From Fomitopsis serialis (Eukaryota > Basidiomycota > Agaricomycetes > Polyporales > Fomitopsidaceae): 64,000 bases of DNA. Positions 10,775 through 22,540 of the stretch are shown here, piece by piece. Within the stretch, counting starts at the first letter, position 1. Each line of letters opens with the position of its first letter. Made by a program: the position numbers and the translations under genes. The stretch is from positions 62,001 to 126,000 of the forward strand of contig NW_025955007.1 of assembly GCF_022376445.1 (NCBI RefSeq). The letters run 5' to 3'. The notes below the pieces were generated by a model. The model worked only from the letters and a program-made list of their open reading frames with translations. It made no database searches and was not told where the DNA came from.

Positions 10775-11529
10775 TCATAACTTAAGGGTCTGTGAATGTG
10801 TACAATTGACTCCCGCAATCTCTTTTGCAGCTGCTCGCTCTGTTTCGCGCCCAATGCCGGCCGCCTAGGTTTCAGAACGTCATGGGGCGTGCATTTCTCT
10901 AACACTGTCTGTCTCCACTTCGCTCTTGGTGTCTATATGTGTCCTCATCCCAATAGTATCGCGCCTGAGTCCACCTGTCTACCCTCTACATGCTAATGCA
11001 ATGGTTGTTCGATGGTCTGACCCCGTGAGATGGCGCTGTACATAAGGGCTTCACTGGTGGGTTGTTGAAGAGATCGGGTAAGCGCGCCGCTGCGGGGCCT
11101 GATACCGGCGAGAGCGCGTCAGTCGGGTCGCTCGCTGTCAATCATCGCCACTCTGCCTTGTCGTCCCCAGTGACGATCACTGTCTCCCTACGCCCGTGCA
11201 AGCCCGTACTAGCACCGATGATCTACAAGTACCAAGCCTGGACATGAACCTAGTTGCCTGAGTCCACTCTCCCACCCGGTGCCGCCGCGGCCGCGTAGGA
11301 CAGACCCGCGGGTGTCCCAAGGTGTGCCCGCAACCGTACCCGCCCCGGGTACAGACCGGCCGCAGTGGATACGGGTTTTGCGCGGGTTGTACGGGTGTGC
11401 GTGTCGGGATGGCGAGCTGCGGGCGAGTCACGCGGGTGAATGAGTGAGTGAGCGATAGAAGTGCACACGGAATTCTCCTGTCAAGAATCAGTCGCGGTGC
11501 AGATAGTCCTGGACGAAGTCCTTCCTGTA

Positions 11530-13309
11530 TTATAAATGGGAGTGCTGATCACGTTCCCCTTCGTGATTGCAGGAGTCGGAGTAGAGACCCTGCGGGCACC
11601 TCCGAAATGTGGCAGCGCAAGTATAGACCGTTGCAGACCGGGCGGCACGCCCGTCTTCGCCATCTTCCCCCCCCCTTGGCCACATCGGATTGGGCGACGA
11701 CGGCGCAGTATGTAGGCCATCCCCGTGCTCTGTGCTGATCCGGAGCTTGTGAGGATCGAGCAGCGACGGCGTCGCAGACCACTCCCCATACCCATTCTCC
11801 GAGACAGTGCACAGTTTGTCCGTCGACACGGATGACGTCGTCGACTGCGAGTCCGAGAGCGCAACCATCTCAGAGTGATGCGGAGAGACTGCAACTGGGG
11901 AGCGCGGTAGGGGAGGTAGCTGGACGTTTCCAAACGTGACCGCCCGAGCGTCGAACTGTCATGTTTGCCCCCATGCTATGCGCCATCCTCATCCCCGCGC
12001 TTTGGCATACCGGTCGTTGACAGATTACGCCGACATGGACTCGCGTGAGGGCGCCGCGGACGACGCGTTGGACATGCGCGTGAGCGGGTGCCAACGGGGA
12101 TACGTCAGCGGACCTCCATTCGATGTCGTTCCGTACTGTACATGGTCACTGCTCGTCGCCGGCCGACATGACGGCGCCTTCTTGTCGGGACCAGGGGTTA
12201 TCGGGGACCATTTGCTCGTCGGTGGTGAGCTACGGGTCGCAGACTGCGATCGACGCTGCTATCGGTTGGCGGAGCTGCTCTGAGGTCTTGGTCGCTGCGG
12301 TATGAATCCGAGCGGTAATACGGTATCCTGTTAGATGTGTTCGGGTTTTGAGGAGCGGGATCCTTGGGGGAAGGTCGACGAGCGGACAGGCGGCATCCCA
12401 GCGCGGTCTTCTGAAGATGTCGTGAGTAGAGTACATCCGGTGTATAGGACGGTCGCTCCTGTAGGATAGCCAGAGGGATCACGAATGCATCCGGCCGCTC
12501 CCAGACAGTCTCTCCATGCTTTGTGTGATAGTAGTATTGCAGTCTGCTGGCCTCGTCGATCATTTCCCACCACCCTGCCTCAGGGTTGGCAGGTAACCTG
12601 CCTTAAGATCGACGGCAGCGTCGAATACATCGCAGCGACGACTTACAAAGAGTTTCCGATCGGAGGATCCGAACCAACCTCTTCAGTCCCAGGGCACGCG
12701 TAGAAGGACACCTGGGTCTGCATCCAACGTCGGCCTGGCATGCATTGACAACTCTGACTTAGGACGCACCTGCGGATTGTATACCGTTGCCCAAAAGTTT
12801 GCTCCCCATTCCTCTCCTGCCGCTGCGCTTCCCCCGACACTGCGGCCCGCCAGATAGCGACTTACTCCGGTGGTGGGTCGCCCGTACAGATGGACGTCGA
12901 GTGCAGATGGTATGCCATAGTCGACCGAGGCGCGTCCTCCGATGTTTTCGGCGGGTGCTGACGCTGCCTGAGCATGTTCGGTGATGTTCACGTTTTGACT
13001 TCTGGTAGGTCTGTCCCCGGCCGTGCTTGCAGACATCCAGAGCTGCCGCGACTGTGCGACTCGGGACACACGCGGGTTATAGTTTGGAAACCTTCCGTGT
13101 CCGAGCCAGTCAACGCGTTGACCAGCAAGGAGATGCGAGTGATATTTAGCGCAGAGGCAATGAGCGCAGAAGGAGCGGCAGGTGGAATTAACTTTATTCA
13201 AAGGATGTGAGACGTCTGAGTAGTCTTCAACTCCGACCCAGCAGACATTGGCAGGCGCTCCGAGTCCAGCGCTTGCGGCGGCCGCAGGAGGAGGGACCTG
13301 GAGGGACAT
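11530..13309 (-). pseudogene. truncated WW-domain RhoGAP-like gene
   Basis: Minus-strand exons read GEEWGANFWATVYNPQ, intron 12769-12718, then TQVSFYACPGTEEVGSDPP, intron 12646-12598, then PEAGWWEMIDEASRLQYYY and HTKHGETVWERPDAFVIPL. The last is a WW domain (both Trp present, plus the YYY core and the trailing Pro). This order matches, from memory, the N-terminal part of fungal WW/RhoGAP proteins that restrain Rho-type GTPases at sites of polar growth. The next expected intron begins GAGCGA instead of GT, before LQKTALGCRLS. Downstream the frame shifts repeatedly (11870-12200). The Ser-rich linker can be followed to about 11530, but no RhoGAP catalytic domain appears. The gene is therefore cut short and probably dead. 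The start near 13309 is uncertain. Confidence 0.6.
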
Positions 13310-15159
13310 AGAAATGAGACCCGGACCCGTACCCGGTGTTCCCGACCCGTGCAGGCACTACCGGCGGCGTCTGCCCAAACATATTGCCTCTGGTTCAAGA
13401 GGCGGCAGGAATTAAATTTCCGTACACAAGGCCGGGTTTTTCCGAAACTTCAATATCTGGACCCCCCCACCCTACCACCCCCTGTATATTATTATTTTTC
13501 GGCGGTCCTGTCTCCAGACCACCCCCCACCCTCGTTCAATCAGTGAAAAAAGTGCCTTTATATTGCTGAAAAATCTACAAGCCACGTAGAGTATGTGAAC
13601 ACTGCTCTATGACATCCGCACCTTCTTCGACGCCGTGTGAGTGGCTTAGTGAGAGTGCAGGCGGAGACGTGGACACACAGATATGCAGGTACACATACGA
13701 CCGAGTTGGCAGACAATGAAGCAGAGTGGTGATCAGGCAGGCGGGTAGTCGGCAGGCGGGTGGCATTGTAGGTGCCAGACGGGCGAGCATGCAGGCGAAC
13801 GAGCCGGGAGATTCATTTGCAGCTAGATGGGCGAGTGTGCGGGCAGAAAAGCGGGCGTGCGCGCGAGTAAGCGAGTGCACAAACGCACGGTCAACTATTC
13901 GTACGGGTGTGTGCCTCCAAGCTGTTCAGCACAAGGATACGTAAGCAAGGGTATGGGCGAGCGGGCGAACGTGCAGGAGAGCATGTGGATTGGCGGGCAG
14001 GCATTTGAGCGGGCGAGTGGACGCGCACGAGGGCAGACAGACGAAATTTCGGGTTGACGGTCACTAGCTACCAGTTGTGCCAGATGGCAGACACATACCG
14101 AGGCAAACGAGAATCCGGAAGAGGGCATGCTGAGTAGGTGCAGACGAAAAAGTATGGGTGAGAAGGACCAGAGGCTCGGGGGATAGATAGAGGACAAACC
14201 GAATAGCGAGCTCAAATGCGCCGTTCCGGTTACGCTGCTACACACCAAACTCGCTTGATGAACTATCCAGACTGTAAAGTGCACTAGGTCGCAGACGGAC
14301 GGCGAGGGACATACCTTTGAATCGCTACCTGCCGCGCACACAACACTTACTGAAAATACGTGTGTCGCCTTCTTGAGCATGCCGCGCCCGATAAACGAGC
14401 CCGAAAACCTCACACATCCTTGTTTGCGTGCTCGTGTTTGGAGTTGTCGCACAACGGTACGTCGAGAACACTGTTACAGTGTTAGCACGCGCAAGGGCCC
14501 GGGGTGAACGTTCGAGTCTTTAGCTGAAAACGTCTTCCCGTGAAAGGAAACAGTAGATAGCGGTAAAAGTCGCTATCGTCCAGTCGAGGAGGAGCAGTGG
14601 AAAAGACGGCGACCTAGTAGTAGTACGCGACGAGAGCGCACTGTTGCTTCCGCCGCAGACGCACCCGCCACAAGCTCAGCCACACACTTGAGGTTACAGT
14701 TCCGCCTGCGATCCACTACGCACATTTAGACTGCGATTGAAAATACCGACCTCGAAAAGTAGACTAGCCAATGGGCCACGTGCAAAAAGGGTTGTCTGCG
14801 TGTGACAGGAAGCTAATTTACAACTAATCCGACACTATCGACGGTCTACTTCGACCGAGTTGGGGAGGGTATGACGGTTTTTTCGAACTTCTGGTATAAA
14901 ATTTCGGAATCGCCCATCCAAGGGTCGACCACCCTCCCCACCCCGGGGCCTTGTGTACCCGATCTGCCGATCCGCCGCCTCTTGCTCTGGTTGCCCGCTA
15001 ATAATGCCCGTGAGATGTCCAAATGTAGTGCCGCCGACGCCCATGCTGACGGCGACCGTATCTGCACAGATATCGAACGCTCATGCACAATCCTGCAGGA
15101 TGCGCCCCACCGGACGACGCTGCACAGCCTGTGCTTGTCAAACCGGGTGCCAGTGAGTC
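13310..15159. other. non-coding, G-rich minisatellite-like region
   Basis: From 13730 to about 14045 the plus strand is an irregular array of GCGGGCGAG/GCAGGCG-type words, similar in texture to 34230-34400. The stretch 13420-13570 has C-runs and AT-rich patches, and a similar block (TTTCGG...GACCACCCTCCCCACC) occurs near 14890-14940. The word GTACACAAGGCC at 13421-13432 is present inverted at 14947-14957. No gene is supported. Confidence 0.35.
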
Positions 15160-15681
15160 CTTGACCGTCAGTTCGAATTCCCTGTATCCCTGTCTCCTCG
15201 TCGTCGTCGTCGCCGCCCCCGCGAGCCGACTCTTGTTCACTGTCTGCTGATTTCCGCCTCGGAGACTGTCGAACACTGGGAACGATGCCCAATGGGCAAA
15301 CACTGAGCGAACAGCCTGGTGAGTGCAGTGTCATAAAGCTCGCTATTGGCCCTACGCGTACGCGATCTGCGCGTATGCTACGTCAGTTGATCGCTCCGGG
15401 CACTCCAACCGTGTACAGGAGAGACCTCGGCCACCGGATACTCGTAAAAATGAAACGCATGCCTGATAGCACCGGATTGACATCCCAAATTCAACAGAAC
15501 AGTGAGTCGTGGTTTTGATTTGATCGGAGGAGAGCTTAGCTGGTCTCCGGCAGACAGACTATCAGAGACACGACCGTAGACTCTGGCCGTTGCACGACCG
15601 ACCGTCGTGACTGTCATATCTGTGGCGGTATCGGCTCACTTACCGCGTGCCGGTCACGAGTCGCGTACCTGCTCTACTAAG

Positions 15682-15688
15682 TATAAAA
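15682..15688 (+). promoter_or_regulatory. TATA box of gene A1
   Basis: TATAAAA lies 88 bp upstream of the proposed ATG at 15776. The equivalent position in copy 3 (52571-52580) reads TACAAAA, so the box is lost there. Confidence 0.5.
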
Positions 15689-15775
15689 ACCCACACCGCG
15701 GCGGAGACAACAACAAACCACGGAAACATTCCAGCGGAACTTACACTCTACGCGTTTCACAGCTTCTACCAAGTC

Positions 15776-17180
15776 ATGACTACCGGCGCCGTCGAAGAGC
15801 CATACACCGCTGAGGAGCCGTTGTCCGCTGAGGAGCCGTTGTCCGCTGAGGAGCCGTCGACCGCTGAAGCTGAAGAGTCGTCGATCGTCGAAGAGCCGTC
15901 GACCGCGGAAGAGCCGTCGATCGCTGAAGAGCCGAACAACACACCTTCGAGGCCCATCTCGCCATTGTGCTCGGCGACGCCTGCGGTCGGACTACGAGAT
16001 CTCGAAGAAACGGTCGCCCTCCGTCGTGCGCCACTGCAGTCGGTGGCACCTGTGGTCGGACTACACGAAGACACCGTCACTCTGGATCGTGAGCAGATAC
16101 GGCAGGCTCTGTTCTCTGGTGCCTCAGTCATTGTTTCCTACATGGTAGATGTTCTACGCATCGCTTTTCGGTGGCTCAAGAGGCCGTTGGGCGTCCTCAC
16201 CTTTGTCGTGCTCCTGGTGATGATAAGTTGCCACGTCGCTGGGAAGCTCAGCGACATGCTTTCCCCCGTCTGTCTGCTTCCGGGCATCTCATCAAGCATG
16301 GTCTGTGCTCGTTATGCACCGAACATACTCGGCGTGGGGAAGACATCAAGGTTAGCGGGGGTCGGCAAGGTCGTCGAACTGCACAGCCACTTCGAGGCAA
16401 TCATGGATGCCAATCGATACACGAATGGAATCAGCCTAAAACTCAAGCAGTCGGAGGTTGCGACGCGCGACTTGGTTACGCTCGTACGCGCCAGTGACCT
16501 GAGGAGCCGCGATATCCTCGCAGAAGCCCTGATGGAGTTGGTGAAGGACGCAAAGAAGGCAGGCGAAGGGCTGTACAGGCTCAGCGCGAAGATTGACGGC
16601 GCGGTAGATCGGTGAGCCGTAGATCCATCCGTCGTACAATGCCTTGCTAATTGTACACTTCAGCATCGTGGCCGTGAACGACCACGCCATGCTCACAATT
16701 GAAGCCGCGACAGTCAAGGAGGGCTTGCTGCCGTGGCTCGCGACGACTCTCATGCCCCATCTTGCCACCGGCGCGAGCACTGTCGTCCGCTCGTATGCCA
16801 ATGTAATGGAGACGCTGGTACACGAGACCCAGCGCATGCTCTCCATGGCAACTACCAGCGCCGCAGACCTTGAGCAACTCCAGGGACACCTCCTGACAAT
16901 ACATGAAGTCTGCTTGCGAGAGGGAATCTTCGGTGGAAACCGTTATGCGCGCCAGACGAACGAGGCGCATCTTGCGCTCCTCAAGGAAGCCCTCGCCCAT
17001 GTAATCGCAACGCGAGATGCGTTACAAATGCTGGTCGCAGATGTGGAGGAGCTGCGGGACCGCTCGGCCGCACCTGGCATTGTAGGTGAACGCGTGCCGG
17101 TGGAGGCGTTGGTTCGGAGCGTCAGTTATGGCATTGAACGGCTGAAGGAGGGGCGCCGGGCGACAAACAGTGCGTATTGA
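15776..17180 (+). CDS. gene A1: single-pass membrane protein of unknown function, 450 aa
   Basis: Two exons, 15776-16611 and 16664-17180, around a 52-nt intron (GTGAGC, branch-like GCTAAT, CAG; phase 2). Residues 1-60 are a repetitive acidic Glu-Pro tract built on S/T-A-E-E-P. One membrane helix follows (VLTFVVLLVMISCHVAG) and right after it the Cys-containing motif SPVCLLPGISSSMVCARYAP. The rest is a long alpha-helical region (KQSEVATRDLVTLVRASDL, LLKEALAHVIATRDALQML). From memory this layout matches an uncharacterised protein class widespread in Agaricomycetes. The ATG was chosen because reading frames of copies 1 and 3 agree only from it onward and a TATA box precedes it. A near-identical copy is at 52664-54032. 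The helical part could form a membrane-associated bundle; no enzyme motif is seen. Confidence 0.75.
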
Positions 17181-20100
17181 CGAGCAAACTATTGGCTGCT
17201 GCGGGCGATCGTTTGGCAATCAAGAGTGATTGAGTACTGTGAGTAGTCTATGATACGTCCCGCATCTGCATATGTCTAAATCAGTACTCGCGTGCTATGT
17301 TTCGTACTGTTTATACCATGACGGTTCACTGACGGACACACGTCCGAGTCTGCGTCATGGTGTAATTAACGTCGTCTGCCATCGCACCTAGAAGCATGTC
17401 CGTGCTTGCTTACGATTGGCAGTCAAGTTCTGCGCTCAGGCCTCGGGGTCGGAAGGTCGACGGCATCCGTACATCTTGGCTCGTTGCGTCGGATCTTCGT
17501 GTAGAAGAATGAACGGGCGAGCAACTGCGGACAAACGTGCGCTCGCACAAGCAGGATATGTATTTCTTTGCGAAGGAGGTACAGCTGTCTAGTAAGTGTT
17601 TGGTCAGTTGTTGGAGATGGATATCGCTAACGGCTTGGCGTTCACTCGCCTGGTCTAGGCCTGTTCAGTCTGAGTTGTCGAGCGACACTCGGCTCGCGGT
17701 CGCAGACCCGGGGGGGGGGTTCCCTGAGGCTGGAATACCCGCCATCGGCGACAACGACCGGGCTATCGAACTCCCACTCGACGCGTCCTCACTGGATCGC
17801 CAGACAGACCTAGTGATGTCTGGTTGAGCGGGGTGGAAAGCTCGACAACCCGAGACTCTTCTGTGTCGAGTGAATCATACCTGGTGCGAGCCCTCCGTCA
17901 GCTAAGCCTGTTTGTACATTGCTCCTGCCAGCACCCCGTGAGCGCAGAACTTACCTGGCTAGCCGCACAGTCTTCAAACATCGGGTGGAACAGTACTGGC
18001 GCCGCCGTTGGTTCCGCGCCCAGGATCGTCGCGCAGCGGCCGCGGACTCAGCCTGTGGCGCCCTCTCCCTTGCATCGCCGCGTTGCACTATATCCGATCG
18101 CGCCAGGTAGTGCGAGCCACTATACGACACAGTTGCACGAGCAATTGGTGCGGTTCGTGAACTTTGAAGCTGGTCGAGCGCACCGGACTTGCCGTCACTG
18201 GAGCCTTGACAGCGACGTCGACATATCAGGATACCGGTGAATCTGAGCAGTGTTGCGACTCCTAAGCGAGTTACTATACTATACCAACAGTAGCAGTGGT
18301 GTGGACTCCGTACCGAAATTCGAGAATATGATGCAGGAGCGCTAGCCTGGGGACCACACGTGATGGACTCAGACACGTTCAGGCGACGACCGCATTCACG
18401 CTCGTCGCTCATGTCGCCCGACACTCGAGTCTCCTTTTCCTCCTCCTGAGCGCTGTCGCACTTTCCGACCCGGCTTCTGTCATGGCCCCGCACGACCGAG
18501 AAGGCACTCGGTACTGAAGAGGTCGTGGGTGGCCAGCCTGTGCTCGCCCCCTTTCACGTTCTCTGCTGCGACTCCGCGCGGTATGTGTTCCCGCGCATGG
18601 CGACAGATACAGTATCGTCTCATCGGACCCCTCAGCTACCAGGCCCACTCCCATACAGGTCGCTCCGCGGCAGATGGCTCATCGAGGGCTCGTCTTATGT
18701 TCTCTTCTTCGACACCGGGAGCGAACACTCTCGCCTGAACGACTGGAAGGGCGGTAGGAGAGGTGCGTTCCCTGTCTGCTAGTCACCGTGCTCGTCTTAG
18801 CTCAACCTACGCTGCAGTACCTGATGCCTCAGCCCGACGTCGCCGCCATCCGTCAGTCGACACCGTCGTCGTCCGTCAGTCGACACCGTCGTCGTCCGTC
18901 TGCTCGACACCGCAGCTGTCCGTCTGCTCGGCACCGCAGCCGTCGCGCACTTCAACGAATGGCAAGCCGGTATCGCCAGCCCGCTCCGCCGCGGATGTGA
19001 CATTAACGTCGCTACCCTCATCACGACTCCCTCGACGCCGCTCGGCTGCTATCTCTGTGCCGTCAGCGTCGACTTCTGCAACAACCTACAGTCCTTTGAC
19101 GTCGACCACGAGGTCAGCGAGTGCGGTATCTACCACAGGCGCATCATCAAACGCATCGCCGCACACTACACCGACGTCCCACGACTGGCATGTCGCCGCG
19201 TACGAAGTATGGAGCCGCCGCCTCGCGTTCGAGAGGCTCCGATCCGCTACGAACATTCAAGCGTGCCTAAGGCAATGGAGCCGGTGGTTCCGCTCTGCGC
19301 ACGCCAGGAGGTCGGTACTCGGCGTGTCCAGATTGGCCAGCCAGCCGATGGTACCCGCGAACGGGGAGTGGCGGCGGTTGCGAGTGGGTCCTCATTTGCG
19401 CACCACTCAGTACCTCGCGGGGCAGAGGCAGGGACGTCAATGAGTTCCAAGACGAAACACGCTTAAGGTATCCGACAGCAAGAGTTTCGTTACCTCTCAT
19501 GAAGTGACGATCACTCGCCCGTAATGTTCGGCCTGCTGCGGGCTTTCGCGTGGGCATTTCCTCACCGCCGCTCCTGCGTCTCGTGTCTGAACCAGCATCA
19601 CAGCGTCTGCGTCGCCGATCTCCATGTGTTTCCCGGACGAGCTGACTACATGTATGGGAAGCGTCACAAACCTACGTTTACAGTCGTCCGACTCGCGAAG
19701 GCGTGCTCCGCGAAGAGCGCCGCAGCCGTGTCAGAGCACCCATCCGTCGAGGCCAAGATGTCCGCTATCGCCCGCCGTCGCAACTATATCGATGCGCGCG
19801 AAGGATCCGTCATCGTGTCGAAGTGGGGATTTGATCGTCTGGTAAGCCGCCATCGACCTCACAGGTCACTCACTGATGAGATGGACCGTAGTTACTTTGG
19901 TGGGGAAGAGCTGGAACCGCTCAGGACTCCCTGGATAATGTGTCTTCTACCGCGTCAGAGTAAGACTGGGCGTTCTGCGGTGAGTCTCACGTCGTAAGTA
20001 ACGACTCGCCGCTGACTATGTGTCCGCGCTCATCAGGCCTCCGCCTCCGAATCTCCGGCCTCCAGCATCACCTCCGACTGAGAAACCCGGTTGACAGAGC

Positions 20101-21598
20101 TCGTCAAGACGTACATGCTCGTCGGTAGCATTGAGGTGACGGTCGCGCCGGACTTGTCGCCTGGTGCTCGATACTGAAGCTCGGTCTGTGCGGGCTGAAC
20201 CAGACCGTATCCTGTGCTGGCGCTGATGCGCCTGAAGATCTTCCTGACGTGTACGCTTGCGTGACGGAGGAGACGATGCGCATTGTGGAGTGCGCCGTTA
20301 CTGTCGCCAGTCAACGAAGGAGTCCGAAGGCCGCGGAGGTGCACGAGCGAGTCAGTTTTCTGGCTGGCGTCGTGGAGTATGACCGATCAATTGTGCTACG
20401 GATTAGCAGGACGCCGCAACGCCTCTTTCTGCAGGCGCCGCGCCGCGCACAAGTTGCCCGTCCCCACTGCTCATCTCCGGGTTGGCCCTTCCGGCTCAAT
20501 TCAGGAAGCGACTCTCCTCTTGTCGCCCCTTCCGACACCACCGTACTCACATTCAGCCAGCCCCAGCACCGCTGCCAAGAGGACGTCGACGCAGAGAGCG
20601 AGGGACGTGCCCGCGAGCCGTCTGGAGCTGGTGTGGTCTGATTCCGATGACAGAGGCTGCTTTGATGCCAACGTTCGTCTGGCGGAGTGGTGTTTGGTGC
20701 TCGGCGGTCTTATCCCTGCCCACGGGTGCGCCGCACATACTTCTCGCTGCCATGCCCTGGGTGTGCACTCGCACGGCGAGGCTGACACGAGATTCACCAG
20801 TCCACGCTCTGAACGCCTGCTTCGCCGGGAAGGGGTCTCAGTATGAGAATCTGCGCAGCCGGTCTTTGTCAATTCGTTCAACTTGAAGTAGGATGTGCTT
20901 CCGGCTGCCATCCCCGCAAGTATCCTCGCGCGGTACTCCCCACGGTACATCTTTTAGGGTAACTGGCGTCTTTGGCAGCTGTCCACCACGGACAGAGCAG
21001 TCGAACCGGCTGCCAATGCTATGTACCGGCAGCTCGTATGGGAGTATGTGTACACCAATCCCGGACGCACCTTCGGGACGATTATCTACGACAGCGGGGA
21101 GCTCGCTGCAGGTCTCGCGCTCGCCGCTGACACCTAACGCCTCCGGTGCGCCTTCTGTTCCTCTCAGCTTATGGACACCTCGCCCACAAGCGACACGACG
21201 GGGCTTCGCCTCTCTGGCTCTCCCCGTTTGCTGGCGACGTCTTAGCGGACGCTGAAAGCTGAGGTCTGGGGTGCTTCCGAACTCACTCAAGAGGCTCGGA
21301 ACATCCGCACAATATATGCCGCCCGCAACAGAGCTGTTGATTTCGCTGTTGATCTTTTCGGCCTCACCGTCGTCGCTCTGCGGACTACCTAGCTCGAGCG
21401 AAGGAGGCCCGGTCGCACTCGCACCGTCGGCACTCGTGTTGCGCACGACAATGCAGAGTGTAATAGGGCCAGACATTCTCCGGCTCGTTCGGCCGGGACT
21501 AAACTCAGCGAGTGCGTCCCGGACATTGTCCTTCCAGGCGTTCTATTGTACAGAGACAATGGAGCTCTTGGAGAATCAGAGCATGCCTGCGCGTGCCA
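17181..21598 (+). pseudogene. coding block of unknown genes B-D, frames interrupted
   Basis: Strong C/G third-position bias marks plus-strand stretches. About 17925-18107: FKHRVEQYWRRRWFRAQDRR. About 18447-18762: [18 protein letters not shown]. 18880-19466: [20 protein letters not shown]. 19524-19841: a 106-codon exon from an ATG, ending at GTAAGC, continued at 19892-19959. About 20150-20640: CSILKLGLCGLNQTVSCAG. About 20966-21240: VEPAANAMYRQLVWEYVYTN, whose intron has a clear CTAAC branch site. An in-frame TGA at about 18443 follows the ATG at 18406. A duplicated 23-bp unit at about 18855-18900 shifts the frame unless the second CAG (18877-18879) is the acceptor. Exon joins cannot be settled by eye. 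The products are not recognised. This could be two or three real genes or one decayed gene. Confidence 0.4.
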
Positions 21599-21607
21599 TA
21601 TATAAAG
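21599..21607 (+). promoter_or_regulatory. TATA box of family 1 gene a
   Basis: TATATAAAG lies 35 bp before an ATG in strong context (ACCATGG, ATG at 21642). The same box and start are kept in copy 2 at 45014 and 45057. Confidence 0.6.
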
Positions 21608-21641
21608 CGCGGCCTGATATGTTCCTTCAAACATCGCGACC

Positions 21642-22540
21642 ATGGCCTTTCTCCGCTTCCTCGCCACTCTCATGGAGCGTGCAGCTGTCGTATTCTGGAG
21701 GCTTTTACCCTTGCTGAAGTCCGTTCGTTCTACTATCGTGTGGCGATTGTCGTGCTGATCATCGTGGAACAGTCGAACGGCCATTCCCCTCGTTAGGCGC
21801 ATGGAGCACGCTCTCCCGAGGCTTCCGCCGATTTTGAAGTTCGTCCATTATCCTGTCGTGCGCCCGTCGTCGCGTTGACCACCCCGGCCCAGCGGGACGA
21901 CGGTCTGGTTTGCTCAGGTCGTACCAAATATTCAGGCCCGTTCCTTGCACCTAGGTGAACAACTCAACTTCAACGAGGAGTGGCCAGGCGCGTTGATGTT
22001 CGTCCATCTGCCAAGTAATCGGTGTATGTGCACAGTACCACTCCGTTCCCTCAAATCTGATTCATAACATTGTACTGCTTACCAGTTGCACTTATTTGCC
22101 GTGGCACGGGAATACCAGGGACGAGGACCGCGGTAATCTTGAGCTCCCTTCAGGTCCGGGCTTATGAGGTGAGCTGCCAGCGGGCTGGAGTACGACCAGT
22201 GATTGACCAGCAACCGTAACAGACCTATTTAGTGATCCAGTGGTCTCACGAAGAGACTCAGATGGTGTATCAAGTCAGAATGGAGACGCCGGCCGACTTT
22301 TGGGCTCTTCTGCTGTGCTTTGGGCTACGCAGCACTGACGAAGGGTGGTCGCAGAACGCCTCAGTCGATCAGGAGTTAGCCCCACTCATTGCCGCATTCA
22401 CGGATTGCTTGGAATACGGGGCCTTTGGCGGGAAGCTTGCACTCGCCAACCTCCCTCGGTTGCTCCAGAGTAGGCGGGCTCTTTACATCGTGGCGTTCGT
22501 CATCGTCACCTTCTGCGCGATTTATTTACAAGTCATGTAG
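21642..22540 (+). CDS. family 1 membrane-anchored small protein (member a)
   Basis: The start is the ATG behind the TATA box. The first exon reads MAFLRFLATLMERAAVVFW, but its 3' end is uncertain. The remaining exons are clear: 21893-22023, 22086-22168 and 22223-22540, with intron phases 2 (inferred), 1, 0. Key motifs are SGTTVWFAQVV, GALMFVHLP at the exon 2 end, VILSSLQ in exon 3, and VIQWSHEE...MVYQVRM...DFWALLLCFGL in exon 4. A C-terminal membrane helix follows (ALYIVAFVIVTFCAIYLQVM). Other members: 40298-41080, 45057-45747, 48970-49559, 50110-50940. The beta-rich pattern closing with a helix that holds a Trp recalls a PH-like fold, but that is inference. The first intron would be about 150 nt, longer than usual. 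Confidence 0.6.

Larger units (their letters stand above)
15160..21892 (+). repeat. duplicated segment, copy 1 (most complete)
   Basis: About 6.7 kb present in part at 41829-45306 and 52085-56239. From about 15940 to 19381 it is almost identical to copy 3. From 18406 to about 21880 it is almost identical to copy 2, with only scattered 1-bp indels and rare substitutions. From 15160 to about 15900 the match to copy 3 is much weaker, with many indels. It carries gene A1 and a coding block, and leads straight into a family 1 gene. Confidence 0.85.

Noticed and set aside
18706..18726. FDTGS motif like an aspartic protease active site
   Set aside because: Only the four-residue motif fits. There is no second catalytic half, no flap and no signal peptide, so it is most likely chance.
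18763..19443. 226-codon Ser/Thr-rich frame, repeated in all copies
   Set aside because: The bases read in another frame give strong C/G third positions and a normal protein; the Ser/Thr richness is the out-of-frame image of that.
20838..21476. Long minus-strand frame (212 codons; 263 codons at 44254-45045 in copy 2)
   Set aside because: It overlaps plus-strand stretches with better coding bias and a clear intron branch site, and the family 1 TATA box and ATG lie just beyond it on plus. The first part of the minus frame is plausible, so it is not excluded, but evidence favours a shadow.
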